From contig SCHM01000001.1 of the NCBI GenBank assembly GCA_004123355.1, positions 12,534,193 to 12,598,192 of the forward strand: 64,000 bases of DNA. The letters run 5' to 3'. Shown here in pieces: positions 28,649 through 39,872 of this stretch (position 1 is the first letter of the stretch; each line of letters begins with the position of its first letter). The notes under the pieces are model-generated. The model had not been told where the DNA came from and did no database searches. It saw only the letters and a program-made list of their open reading frames with translations. The position numbers and the translations under genes were made by a program. Origin of the DNA: Amphirosellinia nigrospora (Eukaryota > Ascomycota > Sordariomycetes > Xylariales > Xylariaceae).

Positions 28649-30622
28649 GTCACCTGGTTCCGAAGTACCCCGACCGTACCTTTCCATATTCTCTTGCTTC
28701 CGCTCCCGCTTAGGCAGATCCACGCCCTGCCACGGCCCGTCGTTCGGGACTTCGTCGGGGCTTGCGATCGTCGCGGGGTTCCTCCACATGCTCACGTCTC
28801 ATTACGTGTGAGTTCCCACGGCTGAACTTTCTGGAGCATATAGTATCACCTGAAGGAGAGTGTTATCCACGTCTACCATGCCTCTGAGTTTCTTACGCTC
28901 TACCGAACCTCATGGAAATGACGGGGGGCCGCCTGGCCCGAACACGTATATTCTCACACGAAGTCGGGGCTTTTACTACTCTGCCACTTCCTTGTCCGTA
29001 ATGTGTATAATTGATGAATCGAACGAAGGACGAAAAACCTTTGCTGGATGGAGAGATATTTGGAGACTTTTGACAGAGGAATTGAGGAGGATATATACCA
29101 GAGCGCCGGAGTTGTTCGCCACACCGCGGTAGTGTTGCTACCTAGGCTGAAGAACACAAGGGGCGCCGCTGCCCGGGTGCTCTACGACCATTGCGGGCAT
29201 TGGGCGGGCTTACTGAATTTTGTTTCTTTATTATCTCGATACTTCACGGTTATTGCTTACGAACGATGGATACCTCCCTAGTATACTAAGTTTGGCATGA
29301 GAATGGGTTGGAAACTCCGTAGGGGATGTTGGAAGGAAAATGGGAGAAGTGCCGGCTCATTGAAGCTGATTCTTCCCCCGTGTTATATAATTATTCTACC
29401 AGGCCCCTCAATAGATGACTGTTGGAAGCCAGGGGAAAGCACTCTTGATTTACGACTCAAGATAGTGAAAATAGGGCACTACCTACCTCAATGTACGTTG
29501 TCTAGCCTTACACATTATAACATAACTATCTATCTAGCTATCTATATGTATATACACACACATATATATATATCTACGGATCTACATGCCTACGAGTAGT
29601 AGACAGCCTAACTCAGGGAAAAGCTTTTGTGTGTGTATATCGCACAGAGTAATCAGCTATGACAACTTGCCAATGATGAAATAGTATCATGGTAAATTCC
29701 ATGTCGCATCATGCGAACCTGACCTGATTCTCCACATGATTAGGTATATTTAAATACTCGGGTTCCGGTTTGTGGATCATGAACTTTGATTTCTACGCGT
29801 TATGCGGTTTATCAACTAGAGCTAGTTATATAAGAGGTGAAGCGGACACATAATAATAGCGCTAGACTGTTCCTTAGTGTTCTTTTTTTTCCGAGCTAGC
29901 CCACCTACCCTGCACATCAATTGAAGTTGCTGGGATAGGCCTGCCAAGGATGGGGGCAGGTGGAGTACGGGAGTGCCTGGGGCAGGAAGTTGGGGAGGGG
30001 CTAGTGGCCTGGCAACAACGAATAGGTGATGATAAGATACTGGCGCAGATCAGGTAAACAATTACCTAGGTAGGTACTCCTGAAGAGGCACGCTTTCGAT
30101 ATACGTAAAACAACACAGACACATACACACATCATCACCATCATCATCATCTATCAAGCCCAGCTCACAATTCAATTCTCAGGCATAATTGGGTTTCAGA
30201 TACGGATATTAGGCTGAAACTGACCATTGCTGAAGACAACGCTTTCTCCCGCCCAGCATCACTCACTCGATCAATCATCAACTACTTCGATAAGGTACCT
30301 CATCTAGTGTTGTGCATCAAGTGTATTGGACAGCCAGATGAGACAAAGTGTTCGGTTTACGCATTTCTTCCTTCATTGAACGGTCGCCAAAGCATCTCAC
30401 ACGCGCCGGACATCAAGGTTGAGGAAAGAAACGGGCGTTCTCGTATTCAGTCCTCACGTCGGCATCCGTATCCGTATGGCCGCTTCTGTCAACATAATGA
30501 TGATGCTCGTTCGACCCTACTAGAACAGACACATTTGAAACATCCACTTTGAACAGTTTACTCCGAAACCCAGTACACATCACCATATTACGCCCTCGAC
30601 TTGTTCAAAATTGGGCTTCACG
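28649..30622. other. Intergenic region between G-alpha and beta-glucosidase
   Basis: About 2 kb: G-alpha 3' flank and beta-glucosidase promoter. A compound simple repeat of CTAT, CACA and TATA units lies at 29527-29573. A (CAT)-rich run is at 30130-30151. A TACCTAGGTAGGTA word is at 30064-30077. Two matches to the CreA consensus SYGGRG lie at 29960-29965 and 29977-29982. No gene seen. Confidence 0.5.
29527..29573. repeat. Compound simple repeat
   Basis: Runs of CTAT, then TATG, CACA and TATA units succeed one another without a unique interval. Confidence 0.7.
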
Positions 30623-33411
30623 ATGGCGGGCGACAAATACGAACCCGTCCGGGCTGCTCAGCCAAGGGCCTCAAGCAGCGTTTTCCCATTCTCCAGAAGA
30701 AGCGCGGCAAGGCTCTCGTCGCAGCTCTGTTGATCTTACCACTTTTCGGCCTCCTTGGCCTACTTGCCCTTCGCAATCGCCATGGCAGTACTTCAAGTAG
30801 CGGAGGAGAAGGAGGCTCGAGTAATATTATTACGGATGATACCTACTTCTACGGCCAATCTGAGCCTGTTTACCCCACTCGTAAGTATCCATCTCGCTAT
30901 AATTCCCGTACTCTGTCCTTCTACACTATGGGGTGTCGGGGATATGTATGTGAGGACGAAGTTTGCATGCTGACCTCGATATCTATAGCATCTGGGGAGG
31001 GCACAGGGACATGGGCGGATGCATATAATAAAGCCGTCAAATTCGTGAATCAGCTCACGATAGAGGAGAAGGTAGAAAATTGCCCTGATGACTAAATAGC
31101 AATTAAACTGTATTGACTTGCGATATAGGCATCGCTGGCTTCCGGCGTCACGTCCTCCACTGGGACCACAGGCACCTTGAACGGCTGCTCTGGGAACATT
31201 GCCGCTATCGATCGGATGAACTTTACGGGTCTTTGTCTGACTGATGCCGGCCAGGGTGTCCGGGCCACTGATTTCGTCAGCGGGTTTCCCAGTGGTATCC
31301 ATGTTGGTGCCAGCTGGAATAAAGCACTCGCCCGCAGTCGGGCGGAGAGCATGGGCTCTGAATTCCGTGTGAAGGGGGCAAATATTGCACTCGGTCCTGT
31401 GGTAGGGCCTGTCGGCCGAGTAGTTACAGGCGGCAGGAATTGGGAGGGTTTCTCAGTCGACCCCTATCTTTGTGGCGCTCTGGCTGCGCAGACTGTCGAA
31501 GGGATACAGTCCCAGGGTGTTATCACGAGCACCAAGGTATGTAACATGACCCCCTTTAAAGGTGCTTACTAACTTGACGGTTGAGCACTTCATCGGTAAT
31601 GAGCAAGAATCCTATCGCAACCCTACCGCAGGAGACACAGAGTCTGTTTCGGCAAACATTGATGACAAGACAATGCACGAGCTGTATCTTTGGTAAGGCA
31701 TATCTTGCTACCATTCTAATCTACTTGATTAACCAGATTTAGGCCCTTCCAAGACGCCGTGTATGCGGGCACCGGAAATGTCATGTGCTCGTATAACCGT
31801 ATCAACAGCTCTTATGGCTGTGCCAATAGCAAGACGCAGAACGGACTTTTGAAGACTGAGCTTGGATTTCAAGGCGCTATTACCTCAGACTGGGGTGCAC
31901 TCCATGCCGGAGTTGCTAATTCTCTTGCGGGTATGGATATGGTCATGCCAAACTCGGACCTTTGGGGTGATGAACTTGTCAAGGCAGTAAAGAACGGCTC
32001 TATCCCCGAAGCCCGCTTAGATGACATGGCGACGAGAGTCATCGCGTCCTGGTACCAAATGAAACAGGACCAGGACTTCCCAAAACCAGGCGTGGGGATT
32101 GCGCCTGATCTTACAAAGCCACACCAAATTGTCGACGCACGAAATATCTCGTCACGACAAGTCTTGCTAGACGGGGCTATTGAGGGTCATGTCCTTTTAA
32201 AAAATATTAAGAACGCCCTTCCACTAAAGAAGCCAAAAATGCTATCGATCTTCGGATATTCAGTTCGGAGCCCTGATCAGTGGAATTACCAAGCCAATTC
32301 TGGTATCGGGGCTTGGACTTTCGGTGGCGAGTCAGCTTACTTGGCACGGGACATCGGTATTGGCTTCGCCGGTGTGGTCGACGCCAACTTCTCGCAGATC
32401 GCTCCTAACGGGACCCTCTTCAGTGGTGGCGGATCAGGATCAGTGACGCCTGCTTCGTTCAGCTCACCTTATGATGCTCTTACACAGCGAGCTTATGACG
32501 ACAACACGGCTCTCATGTTGGATTTCTATAGTTCTAACCCAGACGTTGTTAGCACGTCCGACGCTTGTCTGGTCATTGTGAACGCGTTTGCCTCGGAAGG
32601 GTTCGACAGGCCCGGTCTCCACGACGATTACACGGATGGGCTCATCCGCCACGTGGCGGATAGATGCAACAACACCATCGTTATCTTCCATAACGCCGGG
32701 GTCCGGCTCGTCGACCAATGGATCGACCACGCGAACGTCACCGCCTTGATGTTCGCTCACCTACCAGGTGAGGCATCAGGCCGCGCCCTTGTCTCGCTCC
32801 TGTACGGCGACTCGAACCCCTCCGGTAAGCTGCCGTACACGGTAGCAAAGAACGAGTCCGACTACGCGCACTTCCTAGGCCCCGACCACCCAGAAGGCAT
32901 GTTCGCCAAGTTCCCGCAATCTAACTTCACAGAGGGCGTATACATCGACTACCGGCACTTCGACGCGGGGAACATAACCCCACGATATGAATTCGGCTTC
33001 GGGCTCTCATACACGACATTCAACTTCTCCAACCTCGAGATAACCGCCAACGCAACCACCAACACAGACGAATTCCCCTCCGGACCAATCCGTCAGGGAG
33101 GCCAGATCGACCTCTGGGACACCATAGCAAGCGTCTCCGCCACCCTCGCAAACACGGGGAACGTCTCCGGCGCCGAGGTCGCCCAGCTCTACGTCGGCAT
33201 CCCGAACGCGCCGGCCAAACAGCTCCGCGGCTTCGAAAAGCCCTTCCTAAACGCCTCGGCGCAGACCAGCGTGACCTTCGACCTCACGCGCCGCGACCTG
33301 AGCGTCTGGGACGTCGTCGCGCAGAAGTGGGCCCTGCAAAAGGGCAACTACTCGATATTCGTAGGATCGAGTAGTCGCATATTACCTCTACGCGGCGTTT
33401 TGACTGTTTAA
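30623..33411 (+). CDS. GH3 beta-glucosidase with N-terminal membrane anchor; frame broken once
   Basis: Exons 30623-30880, 30989-31071, 31129-31536, 31586-31692 and 31743-33411. A short cytoplasmic segment beginning [13 protein letters not shown] is followed by one hydrophobic helix ([20 protein letters not shown]) and a Ser/Gly linker, so the enzyme is probably a type II membrane protein rather than secreted. GH3 landmarks are [51 protein letters not shown] and SDWGA with the nucleophile Asp. The C-terminal half has the second alpha/beta domain and a fibronectin III-like domain ([14 protein letters not shown], then LRGFEKPFL). It would release glucose from beta-glucosides. A one-base deletion at about 30662-30664 separates the first 13 codons from the rest; with it restored, 841 residues. 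The junction of exons 2 and 3 (EEK/ASLASG) is less certain. Confidence 0.88.
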
Positions 33412-33946
33412 CAACTTGTTATGAAGGATGAGCAAATGATGATTAATTAATTAATAAAAATACCCGCTAGCGATTAATGATGAATCAGCCTGGAATTAGG
33501 AATTCCAAGGAACTGGACTCAAGGTGTTTGGGGTTCGCGGTTATGTATGTATATGTGTAATGAATCAATGAACATGGCATGAAAGATGGATGCCTAGGTG
33601 AATAATAGAGCCTTTGATAGGCTCTAAGCAGTAACTCTAGATGAATACTAGAATAGGTGTATTTTTACTGATCTTGATAAGCCTCAAGACGTAATCTTCA
33701 AGTATCAATCGTGTCCTCGCCCGTTTCGAAGCCCCGAATACCTAATCTGCTCCGGTTTCGGGTAGCAAAGCTGTTGCAAATTATTAAAACGAGTCAAATT
33801 TTACAAATCATATCACGATGCAAAGTCTGAAGAAAAATAAGTGTGAACGTGATCGTGCTCGATTTTTAGGAACTGTATGATACACTAATCGGCGAGTGCG
33901 CCGTCATAAAAGCCGTCATAACTCATAACTAATTCTTGTGATTAAT
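33412..33946. other. Convergent 3' flanks of the beta-glucosidase and DPR genes
   Basis: 535 bases, AT-rich, with TTAATTAATTAATAAAAATA at 33444-33463, which may serve polyadenylation of the beta-glucosidase mRNA. No gene seen. Confidence 0.55.
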
Positions 33947-35119
33947 TTACAATCCATGCTCCACCTCCTGCGACGTCTTCAAACTGTGCCGCCGCTCACG
34001 TCCATGGTTAACATCGTCGTGTAGGATAGTAGGCTTGCCAATGGTCTGTTGCAAGACTGAGGGAGGAACCTGCGCAGCATCCGTAGGATCCTTGTGGGCG
34101 TGTGTCGTTGACTCTCTGGTCGATTTGTTAGCCTCATGCCGGACTACCATATAAAGGAGGGCTAATCGGTTGTCCGTACAACTTACGCCCGTATGTCTTG
34201 TTGCCTCCGACTGTTCGGCTGCCGTCGAGATCAGAGTCAACGCGAGGATCGACCTTGTTCAAGGCGTCAGACTTGTGAGGTCCGGCCGTGTTGGGAGCTG
34301 GGCCGGGCGCGTGGTGTCCACCGATCTGGGCGGTTCCGTGAGTAGTGCCGTGGGTGCCGTGAGCTCCAGTGGTACCGGCTGTGCCCGAGCTGCCGTGGGT
34401 GTTGCCAACAGTGCGGCTGGCGTCACGGTCGCTGTCAACGCGGGGGTCGGCAGCATTGGCGACGCGTGAGCTGTGGGGTCCGTGAACACCTTCGGCGCCG
34501 CTGCCATACTGGTCGCCGGCGGTGTTGCCCATGCGGGCACCACTTCGGTCAGAGTCGATGCGGGGATCTAGCTTGTTGGCCATGTTGGAGTTGTGGGGGC
34601 CCTCACGGCCGGTGGCGCCAGTGGAGCCGAAAGCACCACCGGTGGTTCCCGTTGATGAGCCAAGTCCTCCTGTGGTGCCGTGTGTGTTGTGTGTGCCGGT
34701 CAGACCGGATGTGCCAGTGGTACCGTGGGTACCATCAAAGCCGGTGCCATGGGCGCCATGTGTGCCGGTAGTGGCGTGCGTGCCATGTGTGCCGGTGAGG
34801 CCGGTGCCGGTAGTACCATGGGTGCCATGGCTGCCAGTCAGGCCAGATGTGCCGGTTGTACCGTGGGTGCCATGGCTACCAGTCAAGCCTGATGTGCCAG
34901 TAGTATCGCCATGTGTGTAGTTGCCACCGCTGGTGTACTCATGTGTGCCACCGACTGTTGAGCCAGGGCCGCACGGTGGTCGCGGTCAGAGTCGATTCTG
35001 GGGTCGGCGGCGTTGGCAACGCGGCTGTTGTGAGTGCCGTGGGTACCCTCAGGCTGCTCAGTAGAGCTGCTGTGGTGGCCGGAAACGGCTTCCTTGACTT
35101 TGTTGACGATGCTAGACAT
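33947..35119 (-). CDS. Dehydrin-like DPR-motif protein (Dpr family); frame broken once
   Basis: Exon 1 is 35119-34187, exon 2 is 34113-33947. The protein starts [16 protein letters not shown] and carries four copies of a motif like [16 protein letters not shown] (variants [24 protein letters not shown]). Between copies one and two lies a low-complexity block of HGTHGTTGT and SGLTG units. It is Gly/Thr/His-rich and hydrophilic, as expected for a disordered stress protector. In Aspergillus fumigatus, proteins named Dpr for this motif are dehydrin-like and act in oxidative, osmotic and cold stress. The C-terminal exon has [17 protein letters not shown]. One base is missing at about 34951-34954, just after AALAQQS; with it, 366 residues. 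The acceptor CCAGAG at 34119-34114 was chosen because it alone keeps the phase. Confidence 0.8.
34608..34900 (-). repeat. Coding minisatellite in the DPR gene
   Basis: Imperfect tandem units encoding variants of [15 protein letters not shown]. On the plus strand they show as recurring GTGCCGGT, GTACCGTGGGTGCCATGG blocks. Such a stretch is prone to length change. Confidence 0.8.
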
Positions 35120-37089
35120 GGTGGATGGAGGTGTTATTTGACTAGTTGGTTATGTTGCTTGATTGTGTAGGGGTATCTTGAGTAGATGATTGTTGATGTT
35201 TAGGATTGTAGTTGTTGTTGTTATTGTTGGTTGTGTGATAATGAAGAGAAAAGATCAAGACTGACTTTGGGGTTCAGGGAATGGCTGTTATATAGACATC
35301 TAGGGCCATTCCTCAGGAAACGGCGAGCTTCTGCAAGTCATTCACATCGTGGCCGATGTCATCATCATCTGTGGGGTCGTGATGTCCTGCCTTGCCCCGT
35401 ACCTCTAGGTTCCAGACGGCAGCCGGGTCCCTCATTGGCTCAATACAGTAGCTCCGGCTTGTACCTGAGGAGAAGGTGTGAATCCCATACGTAAGAGCAT
35501 GTGCTAGTCAAACGGGCGTACTTGCCTTGTGTCGAAACAGGCCTGGGCTGCCTGGGTCTCAAAGGCGTTGTGCTCGTGCTTGTGTCTGCTTCATGTCTAT
35601 GTCGTCATAGTTCATAGTTTGCATCCTGAAACCCTTGATCTCGCAGGACCGGTGTTACCCAGATCTATGGAGAAGCTCCGATTTTCACGGCCCGTCTTCC
35701 TAGCTAGCTCGCTAGCTGATACTGTATTCCCTGGTGCCTTTCTTGGCCTGCAACTTAATATTAGATATCGTAAACCCCAGAGTCTCGTACCTGTTTACAC
35801 GGGTCTCGGCCTAGTTGTCAAAGAAACGCTTGTCTCTCTAGCCCGATTGACTGCGCCTGGACCTTGATTTTTCATAGCTGCAGGGGTTCGATGGTATCAC
35901 CTGGGCATTTAGTAGGTACCTAAAGGGCTGTCGTCATAAAGAAAAGCAATTGACCCGATGTGGCAGAATCTCGTCAAATCACACGACAATGCGGTAGATA
36001 CGGCCCTTAGAATGAACAGGACAGCGATAATTGCTTGCATCTCCGGGAGGGATAATCATGCCCTATGGAAGGCACTAGCCTAGAGCCCTGATTGTCCTGA
36101 TTGTGCCTGGCTGAACTACTTTGCCATCGATGGTCGTCTGGAACGTGAGGCCATCAATGCTACTTTTACCATGTTCTTTACCCCATTAGGAAATATCAAG
36201 AACAGATCTGGGGCCGAGATGAACTTGCGGCTCATGAAACCCCGCAGAATGACCCTTGTGTGTGGCTGGTGACGTGTGAAACCGGCGGGTGTGGCGTCAA
36301 CCTACGCCATAATTGGCGTTTTATGCCGTCATAGACTATCAAGCTTTCCATCACCTGGTCCAGAATGCGGCTCCATAGGTACCTAGGCAGCCAATCGGCT
36401 ACCGGCAAGTGCCTCATGTATTGATATTTGCCTGCTTCTAACTCATTATAGTCTAGCAACGCGGGAATTACGTGTGTCTAAGGTGAGACATGACCAAGTA
36501 GTGTTTCCCGGACTATGTACATTTTGCCAACGTAATCAGGCAGTACTTGTACGAGCTCCGGCATTTGGATCATGTCTCACAAAATACATGATTCCTAGAG
36601 TGGCGGAACATCGAGATCGGTGAGGGCAGTGTCTTTCAACGACGGAGCCTTCCGAACGAAACTCCACACGCGTACCGTATCGTACCGTGGCCTTAGGTTG
36701 TAAAACTTTACTATATTATACTGAAATGACGGCTAGCTTTTGTCAAGTTGCAATATATTTATTACTCAATAGAGCCAAGTGTAGATAGTGGTTCCCCCTC
36801 GCCATTACTTCCACACCAAACACCTTGATGAAGTTAAAGAAACGGGTATCAATTATATTTTCTCGTTGCTCCCCTCCATGTCCCGCGCCAAATCAAAATA
36901 AATCAATAAGACTTCGTCCATTACCCCGCCGCCATATCTCACGTTGGTACGTTATCGTTTTATCGTATGCTCGTAATGCAAAACCCTAGACAGTAATGAC
37001 TGTGGTATCCATGTCGATGGGGATGCAGAAGTATTTCAGTACAGTCGAGACAGGAGGCTCGTAGCGCTGTTAGGTCGTTTGCAGAGTCT
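35120..37089. other. Intergenic region between DPR and MARVEL-like genes
   Basis: About 2 kb. The left end is the DPR promoter and its CAA-rich 5' leader; the right end is the 3' flank of the MARVEL-like gene. GTAGGTACCTA is at 35912-35922 and TAGGTACCTAGG near 36377. Frames up to 112 codons (35529-35867) show no family features. Confidence 0.5.
35288..35294 (-). promoter_or_regulatory. Probable TATA box of the DPR gene
   Basis: On the minus strand the sequence reads CTATATAAC about 170 bases upstream of the ATG. It is followed by a C/T- and CAA-rich leader, as in strongly inducible fungal genes. Seen directly; its role is inferred. Confidence 0.5.
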
Positions 37090-37632
37090 TTAGACGCGGG
37101 ATCGGCTGCGCCAAGTGCGGCGCTCGTAAGTTCGACGTTCGCGATCATGAACCCAGATGATGCCAACGATGGCCGAGACAAGCCAGCAGATGGCGGACAG
37201 GAAAGAAAAGGCCATGATAGCCTTCCACTTGCCGCACTGGTCACCTCGGACGATGTGAAGGTTGTCCCAGTCGAAAACGGCACCACATGATCCACCAAGA
37301 TACTAGTACATTTAATTAGCTTTGCTAAGTCATTTCTGGGGTGTAAGTACCCAACTTACATTGACTAAGAGACCAAAGGCGGCGAACCAAGTAACCGAGA
37401 TGAGGAAGTCGACCGGCCAGTGTACGAAGCTCCCCGAAAAGGGAATCAGCCAGATAAGAGAGAAGAAAATGGCAATGCCGGCGACAACTTCGGTGTAGAT
37501 GAAGCGGCCTTGGCTCCAGCTCGAGGTATGACGGACTTCATGTAGGTAGTAGCCATTAATGCCTGCGATGATTGTAGCAAACACTAGCTCCGCGATGCGG
37601 AGGACGATTGACACGAGTCTAGCTAAAATCAT
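37090..37632 (-). CDS. Small MARVEL-like integral membrane protein
   Basis: Two exons, 37632-37360 and 37302-37090, with a GTAAGT donor and ACTAG acceptor in phase 0. The 161-residue product is intact. It has four hydrophobic helices: residues about 4-28 (LVSIVLRIAELVFATIIAGI), 45-65, 72-92 (near SVTWFAAFGLLVN) and 120-140 (IMAFSFLSAICWLVSAIVGI). A short loop with cysteines (LGGSCGAVFDWD, then DQCGKW) lies between helices 3 and 4. It ends in a basic cytoplasmic tail rich in Arg. Four helices, this loop and this size fit fungal MARVEL-domain proteins of the plasma membrane. The family is assigned by architecture, and function is unknown. Confidence 0.78.
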
Positions 37633-39872
37633 ATTTGCGGTAGCTGAACGGTATACCGTGTAATGGTGGGCGGTATTAGGATCTTGGGTACAGGTGACGT
37701 TGATACGCCGTTTATATTATAAGTAGTTTTCCGCTTGTTGCAGGTACAGGAATGGAGATTGTCAACGTTGGGCAGCACGTTGATACTTAGGTATTTATTC
37801 ACAACTATCCCCTTTGGTTGCTGACGGTGGCCGACGTATGATGTGCGGCCAACAAAGCATCGCATGACCCAAATGACGTCCATTGGGTTCTGCATTTGGT
37901 GACCGGCCGGAACGCACGGCCATGTAACAGCATGTCACAGCCCAGATACATCATTGGTGTGGCTCGAGATCAGTCCCGAGGGTTATGGCCAATGAACAAA
38001 GACTTTGAAAAGAGAACCTTGAAACTTGTTGGCGGAATAGACTTTGCGCAAGGGGTAGATATTAGGCAATCGAATCACTTCAACCCGACACAATAGCAAG
38101 ATTTCCATGTCATATTATCACACCACGTCGTCTATCTACTCGACAGTCTGCCGCCAGCTTGCCGGTATATGCCGAGGGCAACTGCCATTGAGAGTTGCCA
38201 TTATGCGGCATCTTGTAGTCTGTTTTGAAAATGTCTTGGGAGCCATCTACAATTCGCGGCAGGCAACTGGCCACGGCAAATACGGGGCTCATTAGAATGG
38301 GAAACGAGAACCCAAGAGTTTTAGGGTACGAGATGAAGTCATAAGCTGGTGCCTTGGGTGGAAAATCAAGGCAGGCTAAGCGTGGTTGACAGGGATTGAT
38401 TGGCAGGAGATCAGCGCACTATGTACCCCAAGGGGCGCTGAACATGCGTAATTAGGTAACACCTGCAGGGCTATTTAGTGCGCCGTTAGACCGTTGTGCT
38501 GGGAGGGTCTAGGCCATTAGATCTCCTCCCTAACTGCCGAGCGCTGGCAGCTAAATCAGCAATGTGACCTCTATCGACCAAGGCAGTGCTTATGTCATCC
38601 AATTCATACAATAGGAACGTCCAGCGTCTCGGCACTCAATGGCGTGCTCAACTTGAAGCCAAGGTTTGGGGTGTAACCCATCATCGAGATCTGTGTCTTA
38701 TGTAGGTACCATCAAATGCAACCCGCCTCCACACTAGACGTTGAGAGTTTTCCCGATTTCTCTTGAGGGCATCAATATAATCCCCCCAATGGGCAATTAG
38801 GGGGTTTTGAGACTGGAGACGTGAGCAGGAAACAGATGAGGAAATCAGCATTTTGCTGTATTAAATCCATCGAGAATTTAAGTTTATTCTTTTCAGATTG
38901 TCGCATTCTAGCAGAGAAATCAGTGGTACATACGAAGATGAGGACACCAAAATGTCTTCTAACGACGAACAATTTCCAAGAGGTTTCTAAAGTTCCTTTA
39001 TTCCGCAAAAATAGCTTCATCGCAATTTCCATTATGTGTTTCGCGCGCATACCAACTTAGGTATCTGTGCATATACGAGCTAAATTTTGAGCAGTGTATT
39101 TATTTACGAAGATGCAGATGCCTCCAAGGCCTGACTCGCATGCCGCAGCTTCTAATGTTTACTCTCTATTCTGGTCTGTGTGTGAGTTTTCAACCCTTAT
39201 AGTACTTCGTCATAGTAGATAGGTGGTCTGTCCTTTCATGTTGGGATGGAAATAGTTCAGAACCGGTACCAGTTGCCATTCTTAGGTAAGTCTTGATAAC
39301 CTACAAGAGAAAGTCAGCTCTTTCCTCATTTCCAACGGTGATGTAGCTTCCATTCGCCATGTATGCAGAAATGGAAGGGTCGGTGGACGGACCAGAAAAA
39401 GTTGCTATACCGCTCTGTTTACGAGCCATCATTTCAGGCTTCATCGAAGTCACCAACTCCTCCTATCCAACCCGTCGAAGACTTCTGACCTCGAATCTAT
39501 CATTATTCCCACATCCGTTCTCCTGACATTCCTGTACGGAGGACACCCTAATCCCCCTATTTCCCTTCATATTAAACATATATTTAAACCGCTATCTCAC
39601 TCTCCGTCATTGGTACCCTGATTCGGACGTCTCCCGGTTTCGGAACGTCTTTGGAGCCTTGAATCGCTGTAGACATTGGGCGCTTTTCTTTACCGTAACC
39701 TGTCCGTACTTTTATTGCAAGTGGACAGAAACATTTAGGAGATTTTCTCCGAAACACATGGCCAGGATTTCGTTGGCTCTCTTCGACGTCCTGCTGTGTT
39801 GTGGGTAAGCTGGATATTGAAGCTGATTGACAATCCCGGAACACACAACGCATTGATAAGATAGTCGCAGCT
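37633..39872. other. Divergent intergenic region between MARVEL-like and MFS genes
   Basis: About 2.2 kb serving both promoters. One short minus-strand open frame at 39301-39444 (47 codons) has protein-like composition and is discussed under findings. A 126-codon minus frame (39584-39964) overlaps the MFS start and is probably chance. Confidence 0.45.

Noticed and set aside
34522-34920. 132-codon plus-strand Val/Pro-rich frame
   Set aside because: It is the antisense of the DPR gene repeat, whose minus frame carries the conserved DPR motifs.
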